From positions 310,001 to 374,000 of the forward strand of contig NZ_JAIUGV010000004.1 in assembly GCF_020164745.1 (NCBI RefSeq): a stretch of DNA of 64,000 nucleotides. Reading direction: 5' to 3'. This document shows, piece by piece, positions 18,225 to 27,911 of this stretch (its first letter is position 1; every line of letters starts with the position of its first letter). This DNA is from Mesorhizobium sp. ES1-4 (lineage in GTDB: Bacteria > Pseudomonadota > Alphaproteobacteria > Rhizobiales > Rhizobiaceae). The notes below the pieces were generated by a model. It worked only from the letters and a program-made list of their open reading frames with translations. It was not told the DNA's origin and did not search any database. The translations under genes were made by a program, and so were the position numbers.

Positions 18225-18893
18225 ATGAAAAAATTCCTGCGTTTCCTGGCCATGCTGGTTGCCGCAGTGGTGCTTGCCGCGGCCTTCGGCACGCTGGTGC
18301 CGCGGCCGCTCTGGCCGGCGGCGGCGGCCGCGGGCGAGGGCAAGCGGCGCATATTGGTGCTGAAGAACCCGATCCACACCGACATCGCTATTCCGGTGGA
18401 CGACGAAGTGCGCCGGCGCTTCCATTTTCTCGCCGATGCGGGCCTGCCTTCAGACGCACCTGAAGTGCGCTATCTCGTCTTCGGCTGGGGCGGGCGCGCC
18501 TTCTACCTGGAAACGCCGACATGGTCGCAATTGAAGGCGCTGCCCGCCTTCAAGGCGCTGACGCTCGATGCTTCGGTGATGCATGTCGACGTCGCCGGCG
18601 ATATCCCCGAGCCGCACCCCGATGTCGCCGGCTTCGACGTGGGCGAGGACCGTTTTGCAGCATTGCTCGACTTCATTGATGCCAGCTTTCAGCAAGGGCC
18701 GAGCGGCCCGATCGTCATCGACAATGCTGCCTACTCCAGTTTCGACCGCTTCTATGAGGCCAATGGCCGTTTCAATGCGCTGATCGGCTGCAACACCTGG
18801 ACGGCGGCGGCGTTGCGCACCGCCGGCCTGCGCACCGGCTGGTGGAACCCGCTGCCGATCTCGCTTGGACTGTCGATGCGGCTGTATAATTGA
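18225..18893 (+). CDS. DUF2459 (TIGR02117-type) exported protein of unknown function
   Basis: 222 aa with an uncleaved or cleaved N-terminal hydrophobic segment (residues 4-24), then a domain matching the TIGR02117/DUF2459 family: LKNPIHTDIAIPV near residue 50, FGWGGRAFYLETPTW, and the ending CNTWTAAALRTAGLRTG-WWNPLP. The conserved His and Cys in these blocks suggest a cysteine-hydrolase-like fold, but no activity is known to me; the family is sometimes found near urease or polyhydroxyalkanoate genes, not here. Follows the aap terminator and faces the convergent FAD monooxygenase. Confidence 0.82.
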   Translation: MKKFLRFLAMLVAAVVLAAAFGTLVPRPLWPAAAAAGEGKRRILVLKNPIHTDIAIPVDDEVRRRFHFLADAGLPSDAPEVRYLVFGWGGRAFYLETPTWSQLKALPAFKALTLDASVMHVDVAGDIPEPHPDVAGFDVGEDRFAALLDFIDASFQQGPSGPIVIDNAAYSSFDRFYEANGRFNALIGCNTWTAAALRTAGLRTGWWNPLPISLGLSMRLYN

Positions 18894-18935
18894 GAGATTG
18901 TTCAGGTCGGTCAGGCGGCGGATCGTAGGGTTGCT

Positions 18936-20177
18936 TCAACGCCGGATGATGTTCTGCTGTTCCCAGCCGTAGAGCCAGTCCAAATCCGCCGCGAGCTTCT
19001 CTCCCGACCGCATCGCCAATAACAGGTTGCGCGCGATCGCCACTGGTCCCCAGGCATGCCAGGCGAGGCGGTTGAGCGCGCCGCGTTTCAGCACCTTTTC
19101 GATACGCGGCCGCCGCAGGTTCTCCCAAATGACGAGGCTTTGCCGCAGATCGGATGGGAAGTCGGCGACGAGGCCGGCGAGCGTCGCGGCGTCCTCGATT
19201 GCCATGCCCGCGCCTTGTGCCGCGAACGGGGTCATCGCATGTGCGGCGTCGCCGATCAGCGCGACGCCGGCTGGCATCGTCCAGGGCTGCCTCTGTTCGA
19301 CGGTATGAAGTGGCCAGGTCAGCCATGGGCCAGCCAATTCCACCAGTCTTGCAAGGCCTGCGGCCGTGTCGCGCATGGCGCTCGCGAGAATGGCGCGATC
19401 GGCGTGTCCGGACCAGCCCTCGGCAATGCGCTCGCCTTTGGTGAAAGCGACGAGATTGAAGGCGTCTCCCTTGCTCACGGGATAGGCGACCATGTGAAAG
19501 CCGGGATGCAGGAAGGTGGTGACGCAGTCGGCGGCGGCGATCGCGGCAAATGCTTGCCCGGCCTCGCTGTTCGCGCTCACCGTAGCGCGCCAAGCCAGTT
19601 CGCCGGAGAAACGGCTGTTCGCGAAGCCGGCTCTGCTGCCCTGGCTGGCAAGCCTCCGCACCGACGACCAGACGCCGTCGGCGCCAACCAGCAGTAAACC
19701 CGGCGCCTGGACGGGCTTGTCGTCCACCTCCGTGGTTACAACGACACCATGCGTGCCAACGGCGATATCGCCGATGCGTGCGCCGGTGGTGATTTGGATG
19801 TCGGGCATTTGCGCAACGCGCGCCATCAGGGCGTCTTGCAGATCAGCCCGGTGCGCCACGAGATAGGGCGCGCCCCAGCGTTTCTCGCCGGCTCCGCCAA
19901 GCGGCACGCGTGCCAGTTGGCGTAGGCTCGCGGCGTCCTTCAGCACCACGGCTTCCGGCTTGATGGCATTGACAAGAAGCGCGTCGAGAACGCCGAGTTT
20001 GCGCAGAATGCGCGTCGCGTTTGGAGAGAGCTGGATGCCGGCGCCTACCGCTTCGAGGCGCTTGGCCTGTTCGAACACCCTCACGGGGTAGCCGCGTTCG
20101 GCAAAGGCAATCGCCGCGGCTAGCCCGGCGATCCCCGCCCCGGCAATCACGACCTGCCGGGACCGCGTCTCGCTCAT
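18936..20177 (-). CDS. FAD-dependent monooxygenase (salicylate hydroxylase-like)
   Basis: 413 aa class A flavoprotein hydroxylase. N-terminal Rossmann motif VVIAGAGIAGLAAAIAFAERG (residues 9-29), a middle DG motif in LLLVGADGVWSSVRR, and the FAD-ribityl GD motif in GVALIGDAAHAMTPFAAQGAGMAIEDA. Closest in pattern to the salicylate/3-hydroxybenzoate hydroxylase branch, which uses NAD(P)H and O2; the substrate is not predictable. Ten bases separate its start from the stop of the upstream zf-CHCC gene on the same strand, so the two are probably co-transcribed. Confidence 0.88.
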   Translation of the reverse strand: MSETRSRQVVIAGAGIAGLAAAIAFAERGYPVRVFEQAKRLEAVGAGIQLSPNATRILRKLGVLDALLVNAIKPEAVVLKDAASLRQLARVPLGGAGEKRWGAPYLVAHRADLQDALMARVAQMPDIQITTGARIGDIAVGTHGVVVTTEVDDKPVQAPGLLLVGADGVWSSVRRLASQGSRAGFANSRFSGELAWRATVSANSEAGQAFAAIAAADCVTTFLHPGFHMVAYPVSKGDAFNLVAFTKGERIAEGWSGHADRAILASAMRDTAAGLARLVELAGPWLTWPLHTVEQRQPWTMPAGVALIGDAAHAMTPFAAQGAGMAIEDAATLAGLVADFPSDLRQSLVIWENLRRPRIEKVLKRGALNRLAWHAWGPVAIARNLLLAMRSGEKLAADLDWLYGWEQQNIIRR

Positions 20178-20187
20178 GATCGGGAGG

Positions 20188-20433
20188 TCAGGCTGCCTGG
20201 TCGATGTAAAGGCAGCCCGCCGGCAGCGTTTCCAACGCCTTCAGCTTCGGCGAATAGCGGTAGAGGGTTGAGCAGTAAGGGCAGACTTTCTCATTGTCGT
20301 CGCCCATGTCGAGGAAGACATGCGGATGGTCGAAAGGCGGGTTGGCGCCCGTGCACATGAATTCCTTGACCCCGATGTCGATTGCCGGATGGCCCGCATC
20401 GTTCTGGAAATGGGGAATGGAACCGCCTGCCAT
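20188..20433 (-). CDS. zf-CHCC zinc-finger protein (NDUFS6-like)
   Basis: 81 aa protein of the zf-CHCC family (PF10276), related to the zinc-binding C-terminal domain of complex I subunit NDUFS6. Zinc ligands are visible as KEFMCTG, the PFDHPHVFLDMG histidine and KVCPYCSTLYRY. In mitochondria NDUFS6 takes part in assembly of the complex I N-module; bacterial versions are assumed to do the same. ATG at 20433 is preceded by AAGGAGACGA on the minus strand. Probably co-transcribed with the FAD monooxygenase and divergent from ppk. Confidence 0.9.
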   Translation of the reverse strand: MAGGSIPHFQNDAGHPAIDIGVKEFMCTGANPPFDHPHVFLDMGDDNEKVCPYCSTLYRYSPKLKALETLPAGCLYIDQAA

Positions 20434-20519
20434 CGTCGTCTCCTTAACGCACTCTCTTCTGCATCTGGATCATATCAGGCCTCTTTGCAAGTTCGATGAA
20501 ATCAAACTGTCGCAAAAGC

Positions 20520-20537
20520 CTGTCAGAGAACTGTCGC
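20520..20537 (+). promoter_or_regulatory. Pho box (PhoB site) upstream of ppk
   Basis: CTGTCA at 20520 and CTGTC at 20531 are direct repeats spaced 11 bases apart, the PhoB Pho-box arrangement (CTGTCAT-N4-CTGTCAT). They sit inside a larger duplication: AACTGTCGCAAAAGCCTG occurs at 20505-20522 and 20529-20546, giving four CTGYC units. The ppk start is 64 bases downstream, a suitable position for phosphate-starvation control. Confidence 0.55.
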
Positions 20538-20560
20538 AAAAGCCTGCCACAGGATAAGTT

Positions 20561-20576
20561 AAGCCGGTTAACCGGC
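20561..20576. promoter_or_regulatory. perfect 16-bp palindrome before ppk
   Basis: AGCCGGTTAACCGGCT is a perfect inverted repeat with no spacer, 25 bases ahead of the ppk ATG. It could be a dimeric repressor site or a leader hairpin near the ribosome site; no protein can be named. Confidence 0.4.
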
Positions 20577-20601
20577 TGAGGCGGCCGAAAGAGCAGGAAT
20601 C

Positions 20602-22794
20602 ATGAACGAATTGAAGCCGGTACAGAGCGAATTCAACAACGTCGCGGCGGCGAGCCCGGAAGGCAATCCGGACCGTTTCGTCAACCGCGAATTCTCCTGG
20701 TTGCAGTTCAATCGCCGCGTTCTCGAAGAATCCCTGAACGCCCATCATCCGCTGCTGGAGCGCGTGCGCTTTCTGTCGATCTCGGCCGCCAATCTCGACG
20801 AGTTCTTCATGGTGCGCGTCGCCGGCCTTGCCGGCCAGGTGCGCGAGGGCATCGTGTTGAAGAGTCCGGACGGACGCACCCCCGAACAGCAGCTCGAACA
20901 ATTGCTGCGTGAGGTCGAGCGGCTGCAGGAGGACCAGCAGAAGAGCCTTTCGGCGCTTACGGTGCTGCTCAACAAGGAAGGTATCGAAAGCATCACCCGT
21001 GATGCGCTGACCAAGGACGAAAGGGTCTGGCTGGAAGAGCATTTCCAGGACCAGGTGTTTCCGGTGCTCACTCCGCTGTCGATCGACCCGGCGCATCCGT
21101 TCCCGTTCATTCCCAATCTCGGCTTCTCGATGGCGCTGCAGCTTCGTCATCGCAAGAATGGCGAGGAGATGAGCGCGTTGCTGCGCCTGCCGGTGGCGCT
21201 GAGGCGCTTCATTCGCCTTCCGGACCGCAAGAACCATGTCCGCTTCATTCCGCTGGAGGAGGCGGTCGGTCTTTATATCGGCAAGCTGTTCCCCGGCTAC
21301 GAGGTCAAGGGCTCCGGCACCTTCCGCATCATCCGCGACAGCGATATCGAGGTCGAGGAAGAATCGGAAGACCTTGTGCGGCTGTTCGAAACGGCGCTCA
21401 AGCGGCGCCGCCGCGGCTCCGTGATCCGCATAGAGTTCGACATGCTGATGCCGGCCGAACTGCGCGACTTCGTCGCCGGCGAGCTTGGCGTCTCGTCGAG
21501 CCGCATCAGCGTGCTCACCGGGCCGCTGGCGCTCAGTCAGATTTCCGAGATCGTCTCCGTTCCCCGCGACGACCTGAAATTCACGCCCTACAACCCACGC
21601 TTTCCCGAGCGCATCCGCGAGCATGGCGGCGACTGTTTTGCCGCCATCCGCGAGAAGGACATCGTCGTCCATCATCCCTATGAGTCGTTCGATGTGGTGG
21701 TGCAGTTCCTGCGCCAGGCAATGGCCGATCCCGAAGTGGTGGCGATCAAGCAGACGCTCTATCGCACCTCCAATGACAGCCCGATCGTGCGCGCGCTGGT
21801 CGACGCGGCCGAGGCCGGCAAGTCGGTGACGGCGTTGGTCGAGCTCAAGGCCCGTTTCGACGAGGAGGCCAACATCCGCTGGGCGCGCGATCTCGAGCGC
21901 GCCGGCGTGCAGGTCGTGTTCGGTTTCCTCGAACTGAAAACCCACGCCAAGATGTCGCTGGTGGTGCGGCGCGAGGACGGTAAGCTGCGCAACTACGTCC
22001 ATCTCGGCACCGGCAACTACCATCCGGTGACCGCACGCATTTACACCGACCTGTCCTTCTTCACCACGGATCCGACGATTGCCCGCGACGTTGCGCAACT
22101 GTTCAATTTCATCACCGGCTATGCGGAGCCAACCGCCGAAATGCGGCTGGCGATCTCGCCGTTCACGCTGAGGAACCGCATTCTCCAGCACATTTCCGAC
22201 GAGGTCACCCATGCATTGGAGGGACGACCGGCGCGCATCTGGATGAAGATGAACTCGCTCGTCGATCCCATCATCATCGATGCACTCTACGATGCCAGCC
22301 GCGCCGGTGTGGAAATCGACCTCGTCGTGCGCGGCATATGCTGTCTGCGGCCCCAGGTGCCGGGCCTGTCGGAAAACATCAGGGTCAAGTCGATCGTCGG
22401 CCGGTTTCTCGAGCACAGCCGCATCTACTGTTTCGGCAACGGCCACGGCCTGCCCGCGGACGAGGCAATCGTCTACATCTCCTCGGCCGACCTCATGCCG
22501 CGCAATCTCGATCGCCGCGTCGAGACCATGGTGCCGATCACCAATCCAACTGTGCATGAACAGATTCTGGGGCAGATCATGCTCGGCAACATCATGGACA
22601 ATCAGCAAAGTTTCGACGTATTGGCAGATGGAACCTCCCGGCGCGTGGTGCTGGAAGAGGGCGAGGAACCGTTCAACGCGCAGGAATATTTCATGACCAA
22701 TCCGAGCTTGTCGGGACGGGGTGACGCGCTGAAGTCGCATGCGCCGAAGCGAATCGCGCAGTTCAAGCGCCGCAAGAAGAACGCCACCACCTGA
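20602..22794 (+). CDS. ppk: polyphosphate kinase 1
   Basis: 730 aa PPK1, which reversibly polymerises the gamma-phosphate of ATP into polyphosphate. The N domain opens [19 protein letters not shown]; the two PLD-like catalytic halves carry the phospho-histidine motif [15 protein letters not shown] (His at about 448) and [11 protein letters not shown] (second conserved His near 604), plus [20 protein letters not shown]. Full length for the family. Behind a Pho box at 20520; ppx starts on the last base of its stop codon region (overlapping ATGA-type junction), so polyphosphate synthesis and degradation enzymes are made together. Confidence 0.97.
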   Translation: MNELKPVQSEFNNVAAASPEGNPDRFVNREFSWLQFNRRVLEESLNAHHPLLERVRFLSISAANLDEFFMVRVAGLAGQVREGIVLKSPDGRTPEQQLEQLLREVERLQEDQQKSLSALTVLLNKEGIESITRDALTKDERVWLEEHFQDQVFPVLTPLSIDPAHPFPFIPNLGFSMALQLRHRKNGEEMSALLRLPVALRRFIRLPDRKNHVRFIPLEEAVGLYIGKLFPGYEVKGSGTFRIIRDSDIEVEEESEDLVRLFETALKRRRRGSVIRIEFDMLMPAELRDFVAGELGVSSSRISVLTGPLALSQISEIVSVPRDDLKFTPYNPRFPERIREHGGDCFAAIREKDIVVHHPYESFDVVVQFLRQAMADPEVVAIKQTLYRTSNDSPIVRALVDAAEAGKSVTALVELKARFDEEANIRWARDLERAGVQVVFGFLELKTHAKMSLVVRREDGKLRNYVHLGTGNYHPVTARIYTDLSFFTTDPTIARDVAQLFNFITGYAEPTAEMRLAISPFTLRNRILQHISDEVTHALEGRPARIWMKMNSLVDPIIIDALYDASRAGVEIDLVVRGICCLRPQVPGLSENIRVKSIVGRFLEHSRIYCFGNGHGLPADEAIVYISSADLMPRNLDRRVETMVPITNPTVHEQILGQIMLGNIMDNQQSFDVLADGTSRRVVLEEGEEPFNAQEYFMTNPSLSGRGDALKSHAPKRIAQFKRRKKNATT

Positions 22795-24329
22795 TGCTGT
22801 CCAATTCCCAGGGCCGGCTGCAGGACCGCCGACCGCTGTCCATCATCGATATCGGGTCCAATTCGATCCGTCTTGTCGTCTATGAGGGACTGGCGCGTTC
22901 GCCGACCACGCTGTTCAACGAGAAGATGCTGGCCGGCCTCGGCCGCGGCATCGTGTCGACGGGGAAGCTCGACCCCGAAGGGGTGGCGCGCTCGATGGAG
23001 GAGTTTCGCCGTTTCCGGGCGCTTTCCGATCAGGCCGGCGCCGAACACATGTACGTATTGGCAACCGCCGCCGCCCGCGAGGCGATCAACGGTCCCGATT
23101 TCATCCATCGCGCCGAGGATGTGCTGAAGACCGAGATCCGCGTGCTCTCGGGCCGCCAGGAAGCGCATTATTCCGCGCTCGGCGTCATCTCCGGTTTTCA
23201 TCCGGCCAACGGCATTGCCGGCGACCTTGGCGGCGGCAGCCTGGAGCTCATCGACATCGATGGTGAGGCGATCGGCGATGGCATCACGCTGCCGCTCGGC
23301 GGCCTGCGCCTGCAGGACATGGCCAAGAACTCGCTCGTCCAGGCGCAGAAGATCGCGCGTCAGGAACTGTCAAGGGCCAAGCTGTTGAAGAGCGGGCAGG
23401 GCAGGACCTTCTATGCCGTCGGCGGCACCTGGCGAAACCTCGCCCGGCTGCACATGGAGATGAACAACTATCCGCTCGGCGTCATGCATCACTACGAGAT
23501 ATCGGCCGACAGCGCTCAAGGCTTTCTCAAGCAGGTGGCGAAGGGCGAGGTCGAAAAGGTGAGGGGTATCGAGGGCGTCTCCAAGAACCGCCGCTCGCTG
23601 CTGCCATACGGCGCCCTCGTCTTGCAGGAGATCATTGCGGCGATGCAGCCCTCCAGGATCGTCGTTTCGGCGCAAGGCGTGCGCGAAGGCTTCCTCTATT
23701 CGCTGCTTGACGAGGCCGAGCAGAAGGCCGATCCGCTGATCTCCGCCGCCGAGGAGCTTGCGCTTTTGCGCTCGCGTTCGGTCCATCACGCGCATGACCT
23801 AGTCGAGTGGACCGGCAAGGCCTTCAAGGCTTTCGGCATCGACGAGACGGAAGACGAAGCACGCTATCGCCATGCCGCCTGCCTGCTCGCCGATATCGGC
23901 TGGCGCGCTCATCCGGAATATCGCGGCAAGCAGTCGCTCAACATCATCGCGCATGCGTCGTTCATCGGCGTCGATCATCCCGGCCGCGCCTACCTGGCGC
24001 TGACCAATGCCTACCGCCACGACGGCGTCTTCAATGAATTGGTGGCACCCGAAATCAAGGCGCTGGCGCCGCCGCGCCTGTTGGAGCGCGCTCGCGTGCT
24101 GGCGGCGATGATGCGGGTCGTCTACCTGCTGACGGCCGCAATGCCGGGCATCATGCCGAGGCTGAAATGGGAAAGCCGCCCCAACGGCGCGCTGACGCTG
24201 GTGCTGCCGGCTTCGCTCGCCAATCTCTATGGCGAGCGTCCGGCCGGCCGGCTGGCGCAACTGGCGCGCGTCACCAATCGCCGCCTGGTGCTGGCGGTCG
24301 AGGGTGGACCGAGCGTGTCGGTGAAATAG
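22794..24329 (+). CDS. ppx: exopolyphosphatase / Ppx-GppA family phosphatase
   Basis: 511 aa ASKHA-fold enzyme releasing phosphate from polyphosphate ends and possibly acting on pppGpp. Phosphate 1 motif IDIGSNSIRLVVYEG at residues 19-33, phosphate 2 motif GDLGGGSLELIDID around 143-156, and a C-terminal HD-like helical region with RYRHAACLLADIGWRAHP. The first ATG overlaps the ppk stop codon by one base (22794), signalling translational coupling. Its TAG stop touches the stop of the convergent DoxX gene with no base between. Confidence 0.94.
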   Translation: MLSNSQGRLQDRRPLSIIDIGSNSIRLVVYEGLARSPTTLFNEKMLAGLGRGIVSTGKLDPEGVARSMEEFRRFRALSDQAGAEHMYVLATAAAREAINGPDFIHRAEDVLKTEIRVLSGRQEAHYSALGVISGFHPANGIAGDLGGGSLELIDIDGEAIGDGITLPLGGLRLQDMAKNSLVQAQKIARQELSRAKLLKSGQGRTFYAVGGTWRNLARLHMEMNNYPLGVMHHYEISADSAQGFLKQVAKGEVEKVRGIEGVSKNRRSLLPYGALVLQEIIAAMQPSRIVVSAQGVREGFLYSLLDEAEQKADPLISAAEELALLRSRSVHHAHDLVEWTGKAFKAFGIDETEDEARYRHAACLLADIGWRAHPEYRGKQSLNIIAHASFIGVDHPGRAYLALTNAYRHDGVFNELVAPEIKALAPPRLLERARVLAAMMRVVYLLTAAMPGIMPRLKWESRPNGALTLVLPASLANLYGERPAGRLAQLARVTNRRLVLAVEGGPSVSVK

Positions 24330-24752
24330 TCAAGGCGCGTCGGCGCCGACGCCGAAGGTTCGGCCGTCTGCCGACCATGCCCCGGCGCCGGCCATGGCAA
24401 GCGCCAGGAAACCACCCGCTATCGCGATGTCCTTCATCAGCATCTGCTGGTGCAGGAAGGCGAGCGTCGCATCACCGGCGCCTTGGCCATAGTGGCCGAT
24501 ATAGCCGGCCACGACACAGAAGGCGGCCAGCAGCAGGGCCACGATCCGCGTCTGGAACCCAACGAGGATCAGCAGCCCCGCCATCAGCTCGAAAAGGCCC
24601 GTGCCCCAGGCGGCGAGCGCTGGCAGCGGCAGGCCGAGACCGGCGAAATAATTGGTTGTGCCGGCAATGTTGGCTAGCGCCTGGAAGCCGGACGGCACGA
24701 ACAGCACGGCAAACAGCAGTCGCGAAACCAGAAGCAATGCGTTGTGGGTCAT
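24330..24752 (-). CDS. DoxX-family membrane protein
   Basis: 140 aa protein with four predicted membrane helices. DoxX signature regions are LLFAVLFVPSGFQALANIAG, YFAGLGLPLP, GLFELMAGLLILVGFQTRIVAL and QQMLMKDIAIAGGFLALA. Function of bacterial DoxX proteins is not settled; proposed roles include redox or sulfur-compound handling and catechol modification. It is a paralogue of the gene at 24879-25301 (same length and motif order) but separated from it by a terminator, so each probably has its own promoter. Confidence 0.88.
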   Translation of the reverse strand: MTHNALLLVSRLLFAVLFVPSGFQALANIAGTTNYFAGLGLPLPALAAWGTGLFELMAGLLILVGFQTRIVALLLAAFCVVAGYIGHYGQGAGDATLAFLHQQMLMKDIAIAGGFLALAMAGAGAWSADGRTFGVGADAP

Positions 24753-24819
24753 GGCATCCTCCCTTGCCGGTAACGGCCACCGGCGGCCATTTGCAGTCTA
24801 CGCCTGCAACCCGACAACG

Positions 24820-24848
24820 AAAAAGCGGCGCGGAAAATTCCGTGCCGC
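24820..24848 (-). terminator. rho-independent terminator of the upstream DoxX gene
   Basis: On the minus strand GCGGCACGGAA pairs with TTCCGCGCCGC (24825-24848; one mismatch pair), loop TT, followed by TTTTT at 24824-24820. It lies 30 bases beyond the stop of the DoxX gene ending at 24879. Confidence 0.85.
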
Positions 24849-24878
24849 CCGTTTCAAGTCCTTTGGGAGGGGAAAGCC

Positions 24879-25301
24879 TCAGCCGCGCTTGGCGTCGATC
24901 GAGTAGGCGCCAGCACCCGATGAGGCCAGCAGCAGGAAGCCGCCGGTTATGGCGAGGTTCTTGAGGAACTGGATCATCTGCATCTGGTCGGCCCAGCCGG
25001 TGTGGGCGACCAGCCCGGTTGCAATCGTGAAGATAGCGAGCACCCAGGCGGCGATCCTGGTCTGGAAACCGACGAGGACGGCAAGGCCGCCAAGCAGCTC
25101 GATCAGGCCGACGATGATGGCCGTCGCCGTCGGCGCCGGCAGGCCGAGACCACCAAAATAGGCGGCTGTGCCGGAAATGGCTGTTAGTTTGCCGAAGCCT
25201 GAAAGCAGGAAAATGACTGCGAGCAGGATACGGCCGAGCAGGATGGTGACAGAACTGTTGGACGCGGTGCCGGCGCCGGCGGCGGAAGTGTTGATGGACA
25301 T
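24879..25301 (-). CDS. DoxX-family membrane protein
   Basis: 140 aa, four predicted helices, with ILLAVIFLLSGFGKLTAISG, YFGGLGLPAPTA, GLIELLGGLAVLVGFQTRIAAW and QFLKNLAITGGFLLLASSGAGAYSID, i.e. the same order of motifs as the downstream paralogue. The ATG at 25301 (MSINTSAAGAG) was chosen over the upstream in-frame start at 25331 because the domain starts soon after. A 30-residue Ser/Ala/Gly-rich head precedes the first helix. Followed by a strong terminator. Substrate or partner unknown. Confidence 0.88.
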   Translation of the reverse strand: MSINTSAAGAGTASNSSVTILLGRILLAVIFLLSGFGKLTAISGTAAYFGGLGLPAPTATAIIVGLIELLGGLAVLVGFQTRIAAWVLAIFTIATGLVAHTGWADQMQMIQFLKNLAITGGFLLLASSGAGAYSIDAKRG

Positions 25302-25478
25302 GATGGCTCTCCGAATGGGTTGAATGACCACTCAGATAAACGATGCCGACTGTTCACCAAAGTCGGCTATGCGGCGACACATTGTTCACATGGCGTACAT
25401 TTCCCTCACCGGGCAGGACGCGCGAAATTCGTGTCGGCTTGAGCGCCGACGGGAGTAAATTCTCCCGCCGAAACACAC

Positions 25479-26876
25479 TTACCCCGGATGCGTCATGTCC
25501 ACCGGCCGCACCAGGCGGTCATAGTCGGCCTCGCTGACCAGTCCGGTTGCCAATGCTTCCTCGCGCAACGTCGTGCCCTTCTTGTGCGCGGTCTTGGCGA
25601 TCTTGGCGGCGTTATCGTAGCCGATGGTGGGCGCAAGCGCCGTCACCAGCATCAGGGAACGGTCGAGGGCCGCCTTGATGTTGTCCTCTCGAGCCTCGAT
25701 GCCGACGACGCAATTGTCGGTGAACGAGACTGACGCATCGGCCAGCAGCTGCACCGACTGGAGGAAGTTGTAGGCCATCAGCGGATTGTAGACGTTGAGT
25801 TCGAAGTGGCCCTGGCTGCCGGCGAAGGTCAGTGCCGCATTGTTGCCGAACACCTGCACGCAAACCTGCGTCATCGCCTCGCACTGGGTCGGGTTGACCT
25901 TGCCAGGCATGATCGAGGAGCCGGGTTCGTTTTCCGGCAGCGACAATTCGCCGAGGCCCGAGCGCGGACCGGAGCCAAGGAAGCGGATGTCATTGGCGAC
26001 CTTGAAGAGTGCCGCGGCCGCCGCGTTGATCGCGCCATGCGAGAATACCATGGAATCATGGGCGGCGAGCGCCTCGAACTTGTTCGGCGCGGTGACGAAG
26101 GCGATGCCTGATATGGCGGCGATGCGATCGGCCACCCGCTCTGCGAAACCGACCGGTGCATTGAGGCCAGTGCCGACGGCGGTGCCGCCTTGCGCCAGTT
26201 CCTGCAGGCCAGGCAGCGTCGATTGGATGCGCTTGATCGACGAGGCGACCTGCGCGGCATAGCCTGAAAATTCCTGGCCAAGGGTGAGGGGCGTGGCGTC
26301 CTGGGTGTGCGTGCGGCCGATCTTGATGATGTGGTTGAAGTCCCGGCTCTTGGCGGCGAGCGCCTTATGCAGGTGGTGCAGCGCGGGGATCAGGTCGTGT
26401 ACGACGCGCTCGGCACAGGCGATGTGCATGGCTGTCGGATAGGTGTCGTTCGACGACTGGCTCATATTGACGTGGTCGTTGGGGTGCACCGGCTTTTTCG
26501 AGCCCATGACGCCGCCCAGCATTTCGATCGCGCGGTTGGAGATCACCTCGTTGGCGTTCATGTTGGACTGCGTACCCGAACCGGTCTGCCAGACGACCAG
26601 CGGGAAATGATCGTTGAGCTTGCCGTCGATGACTTCTTGCGCGGCCTCTATGATTGCCTTGCCGATAGCCGGGTCGAGCCGCTTGAGCTCCATATTGGCT
26701 TCCGCCGCCGCCCGCTTGACGATGCCCAGTGCGCGCACGATCGAAGTCGGTTGCTTTTCCCAACCGATCTTGAAATTGCCCAGCGAACGCTGCGCCTGAG
26801 CGCCCCAATAACGATCGGCGGCAACCTCGATGGGGCCGAACGTATCGGTTTCGGTTCTGGTTTTTGGCGCGCTCAC
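25479..26876 (-). CDS. fumC: fumarate hydratase class II
   Basis: 465 aa Fe-S-independent fumarase of the TCA cycle (fumarate to malate). The signature [17 protein letters not shown] holds the catalytic loop Ser, and [38 protein letters not shown] and [19 protein letters not shown] form the rest of the active site. The GTG at 26876 with GGAGAC upstream gives the family's usual length and N-terminus ([13 protein letters not shown]); the reading frame stays open 48 codons further but that extension is unlike FumC. A weak hairpin (GGGAG/CTCCC, 25451-25466) lies after the stop, without a T-run. Confidence 0.95.
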   Translation of the reverse strand: MSAPKTRTETDTFGPIEVAADRYWGAQAQRSLGNFKIGWEKQPTSIVRALGIVKRAAAEANMELKRLDPAIGKAIIEAAQEVIDGKLNDHFPLVVWQTGSGTQSNMNANEVISNRAIEMLGGVMGSKKPVHPNDHVNMSQSSNDTYPTAMHIACAERVVHDLIPALHHLHKALAAKSRDFNHIIKIGRTHTQDATPLTLGQEFSGYAAQVASSIKRIQSTLPGLQELAQGGTAVGTGLNAPVGFAERVADRIAAISGIAFVTAPNKFEALAAHDSMVFSHGAINAAAAALFKVANDIRFLGSGPRSGLGELSLPENEPGSSIMPGKVNPTQCEAMTQVCVQVFGNNAALTFAGSQGHFELNVYNPLMAYNFLQSVQLLADASVSFTDNCVVGIEAREDNIKAALDRSLMLVTALAPTIGYDNAAKIAKTAHKKGTTLREEALATGLVSEADYDRLVRPVDMTHPG

Positions 26877-26980
26877 GGCAAGTCTCCGGTCTGTCAGTTT
26901 GGGCAAGGGCGTATCGCGTTGCACAAATGGCTTCAAGCGGAGAATGACGCGGGTGCGGATGCAAATCGTTTGAAGGTTTA

Positions 26981-27009
26981 GCCGATCTCGCCCTTGTGGG
27001 GAGATCGGC
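26981..27009 (-). terminator. hairpin after the SDR gene
   Basis: GCCGATCTC (26981-26989) pairs with GAGATCGGC (27001-27009), and CCC/GGG inside extend it to about 12 bp with a four-base loop and one bulge. It lies 8 bases beyond the SDR stop. No strong U-tract on the minus strand, so termination efficiency is uncertain; it could equally protect the mRNA 3' end. Confidence 0.45.
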
Positions 27010-27016
27010 GGTTCGT

Positions 27017-27790
27017 TCACCCTGCCGTGTACCCGCCGTCGATGGCAAAGATGCCACCACTGGTCCAGGCAGCCTCGTCGCTGGCGAGATAGACAGCTAT
27101 CCCGGCGAGGTCGTCGGGGCGGCCGATGCGGCCCAGCGGATAGCTGCGCTCGACATAGGCCTTCAGTTCCGCCTGTGCCTGGGCTGGCAGGTTGTCGACG
27201 GTCTTGCGCCGCATGGCGGTGTCGACCGTGCCGGGAGCGATGGCGTTGACGCGGATGCCGCGTGGACCGAGTTCGAAGGCGAGCGACCTAGTCAGCGAGT
27301 TCAACGCGCCTTTGGACAGCGAGTAGAGGCTGGATGGCCGCTTTGGGATCATCTTTTTGGCGAAATAGGAGGAGATGTTGATGACGGATGCACCGGTGCC
27401 GAAATGCTGCAGCATGCCCTGGGTGAGGAAGAACGCCGCCGTCACGTTGAGCGCGAAGGAGTGCTCGAACTGTGCTTCGCTGACGGTCTCGAACGGCACG
27501 AGATAGGCGACGCCGGCATTGTTCACGAGAACGTCTAGCGGCCGTCCGGCCGCTTTCACGTGCTCGACGACCGCCGCGATGCCGGGGCTGGTGGCGAGAT
27601 CGGCCGACAATGTCCGCACCGTGCCGACCGGGCCGGAAGCCGTCAGCTTCTGGCGGGCGGCTTCGAGCTTGCCAGCGTCGCGGCCGACGATCAGCAAATC
27701 GGCGCCCGCGCGCAGGAACGCCTCGGCGATCGCCAGGCCGATGCCGTCCGATCCACCGGTGATCAACGCCCGCTTGCCGCGAAGCCTCAT
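27017..27790 (-). CDS. short-chain dehydrogenase/reductase
   Basis: 257 aa classical SDR. NAD(P)-binding [15 protein letters not shown] (residues 11-25), NNAG at about 90, catalytic Ser in NISS and YSLSK (Tyr and Lys) near 155-159, and the C-terminal IDGGYTAG typical of 3-oxoacyl-ACP reductase-like members. GRD after beta-2 suggests NADPH preference. The ATG at 27790 with GAGGTG upstream is preferred to the longer start at 27832. It lies upstream of fumC on the same strand but is separated by a hairpin; substrate unknown. Confidence 0.9.
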   Translation of the reverse strand: MRLRGKRALITGGSDGIGLAIAEAFLRAGADLLIVGRDAGKLEAARQKLTASGPVGTVRTLSADLATSPGIAAVVEHVKAAGRPLDVLVNNAGVAYLVPFETVSEAQFEHSFALNVTAAFFLTQGMLQHFGTGASVINISSYFAKKMIPKRPSSLYSLSKGALNSLTRSLAFELGPRGIRVNAIAPGTVDTAMRRKTVDNLPAQAQAELKAYVERSYPLGRIGRPDDLAGIAVYLASDEAAWTSGGIFAIDGGYTAG

Positions 27791-27911
27791 CGCGCACCTC
27801 ACCATGCCTTTGGCATCAACAGGGGATCGCACCGCATGTCCGCCACGGGGTCAACCCATCATGCTATCCCAGGGTATGAACTTCGGCGGCCGCTCGGCGT
27901 AAGGTCTGAGG

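Noticed and set aside
20470..22740. A 756-codon minus-strand frame opposite ppk
   Set aside because: Mirrors the strongly conserved ppk coding sequence; no ribosome site, no recognisable protein.
25451..25466. Hairpin GGGAG/CTCCC after fumC as a terminator
   Set aside because: Five pairs with no U-run in the direction of fumC transcription.
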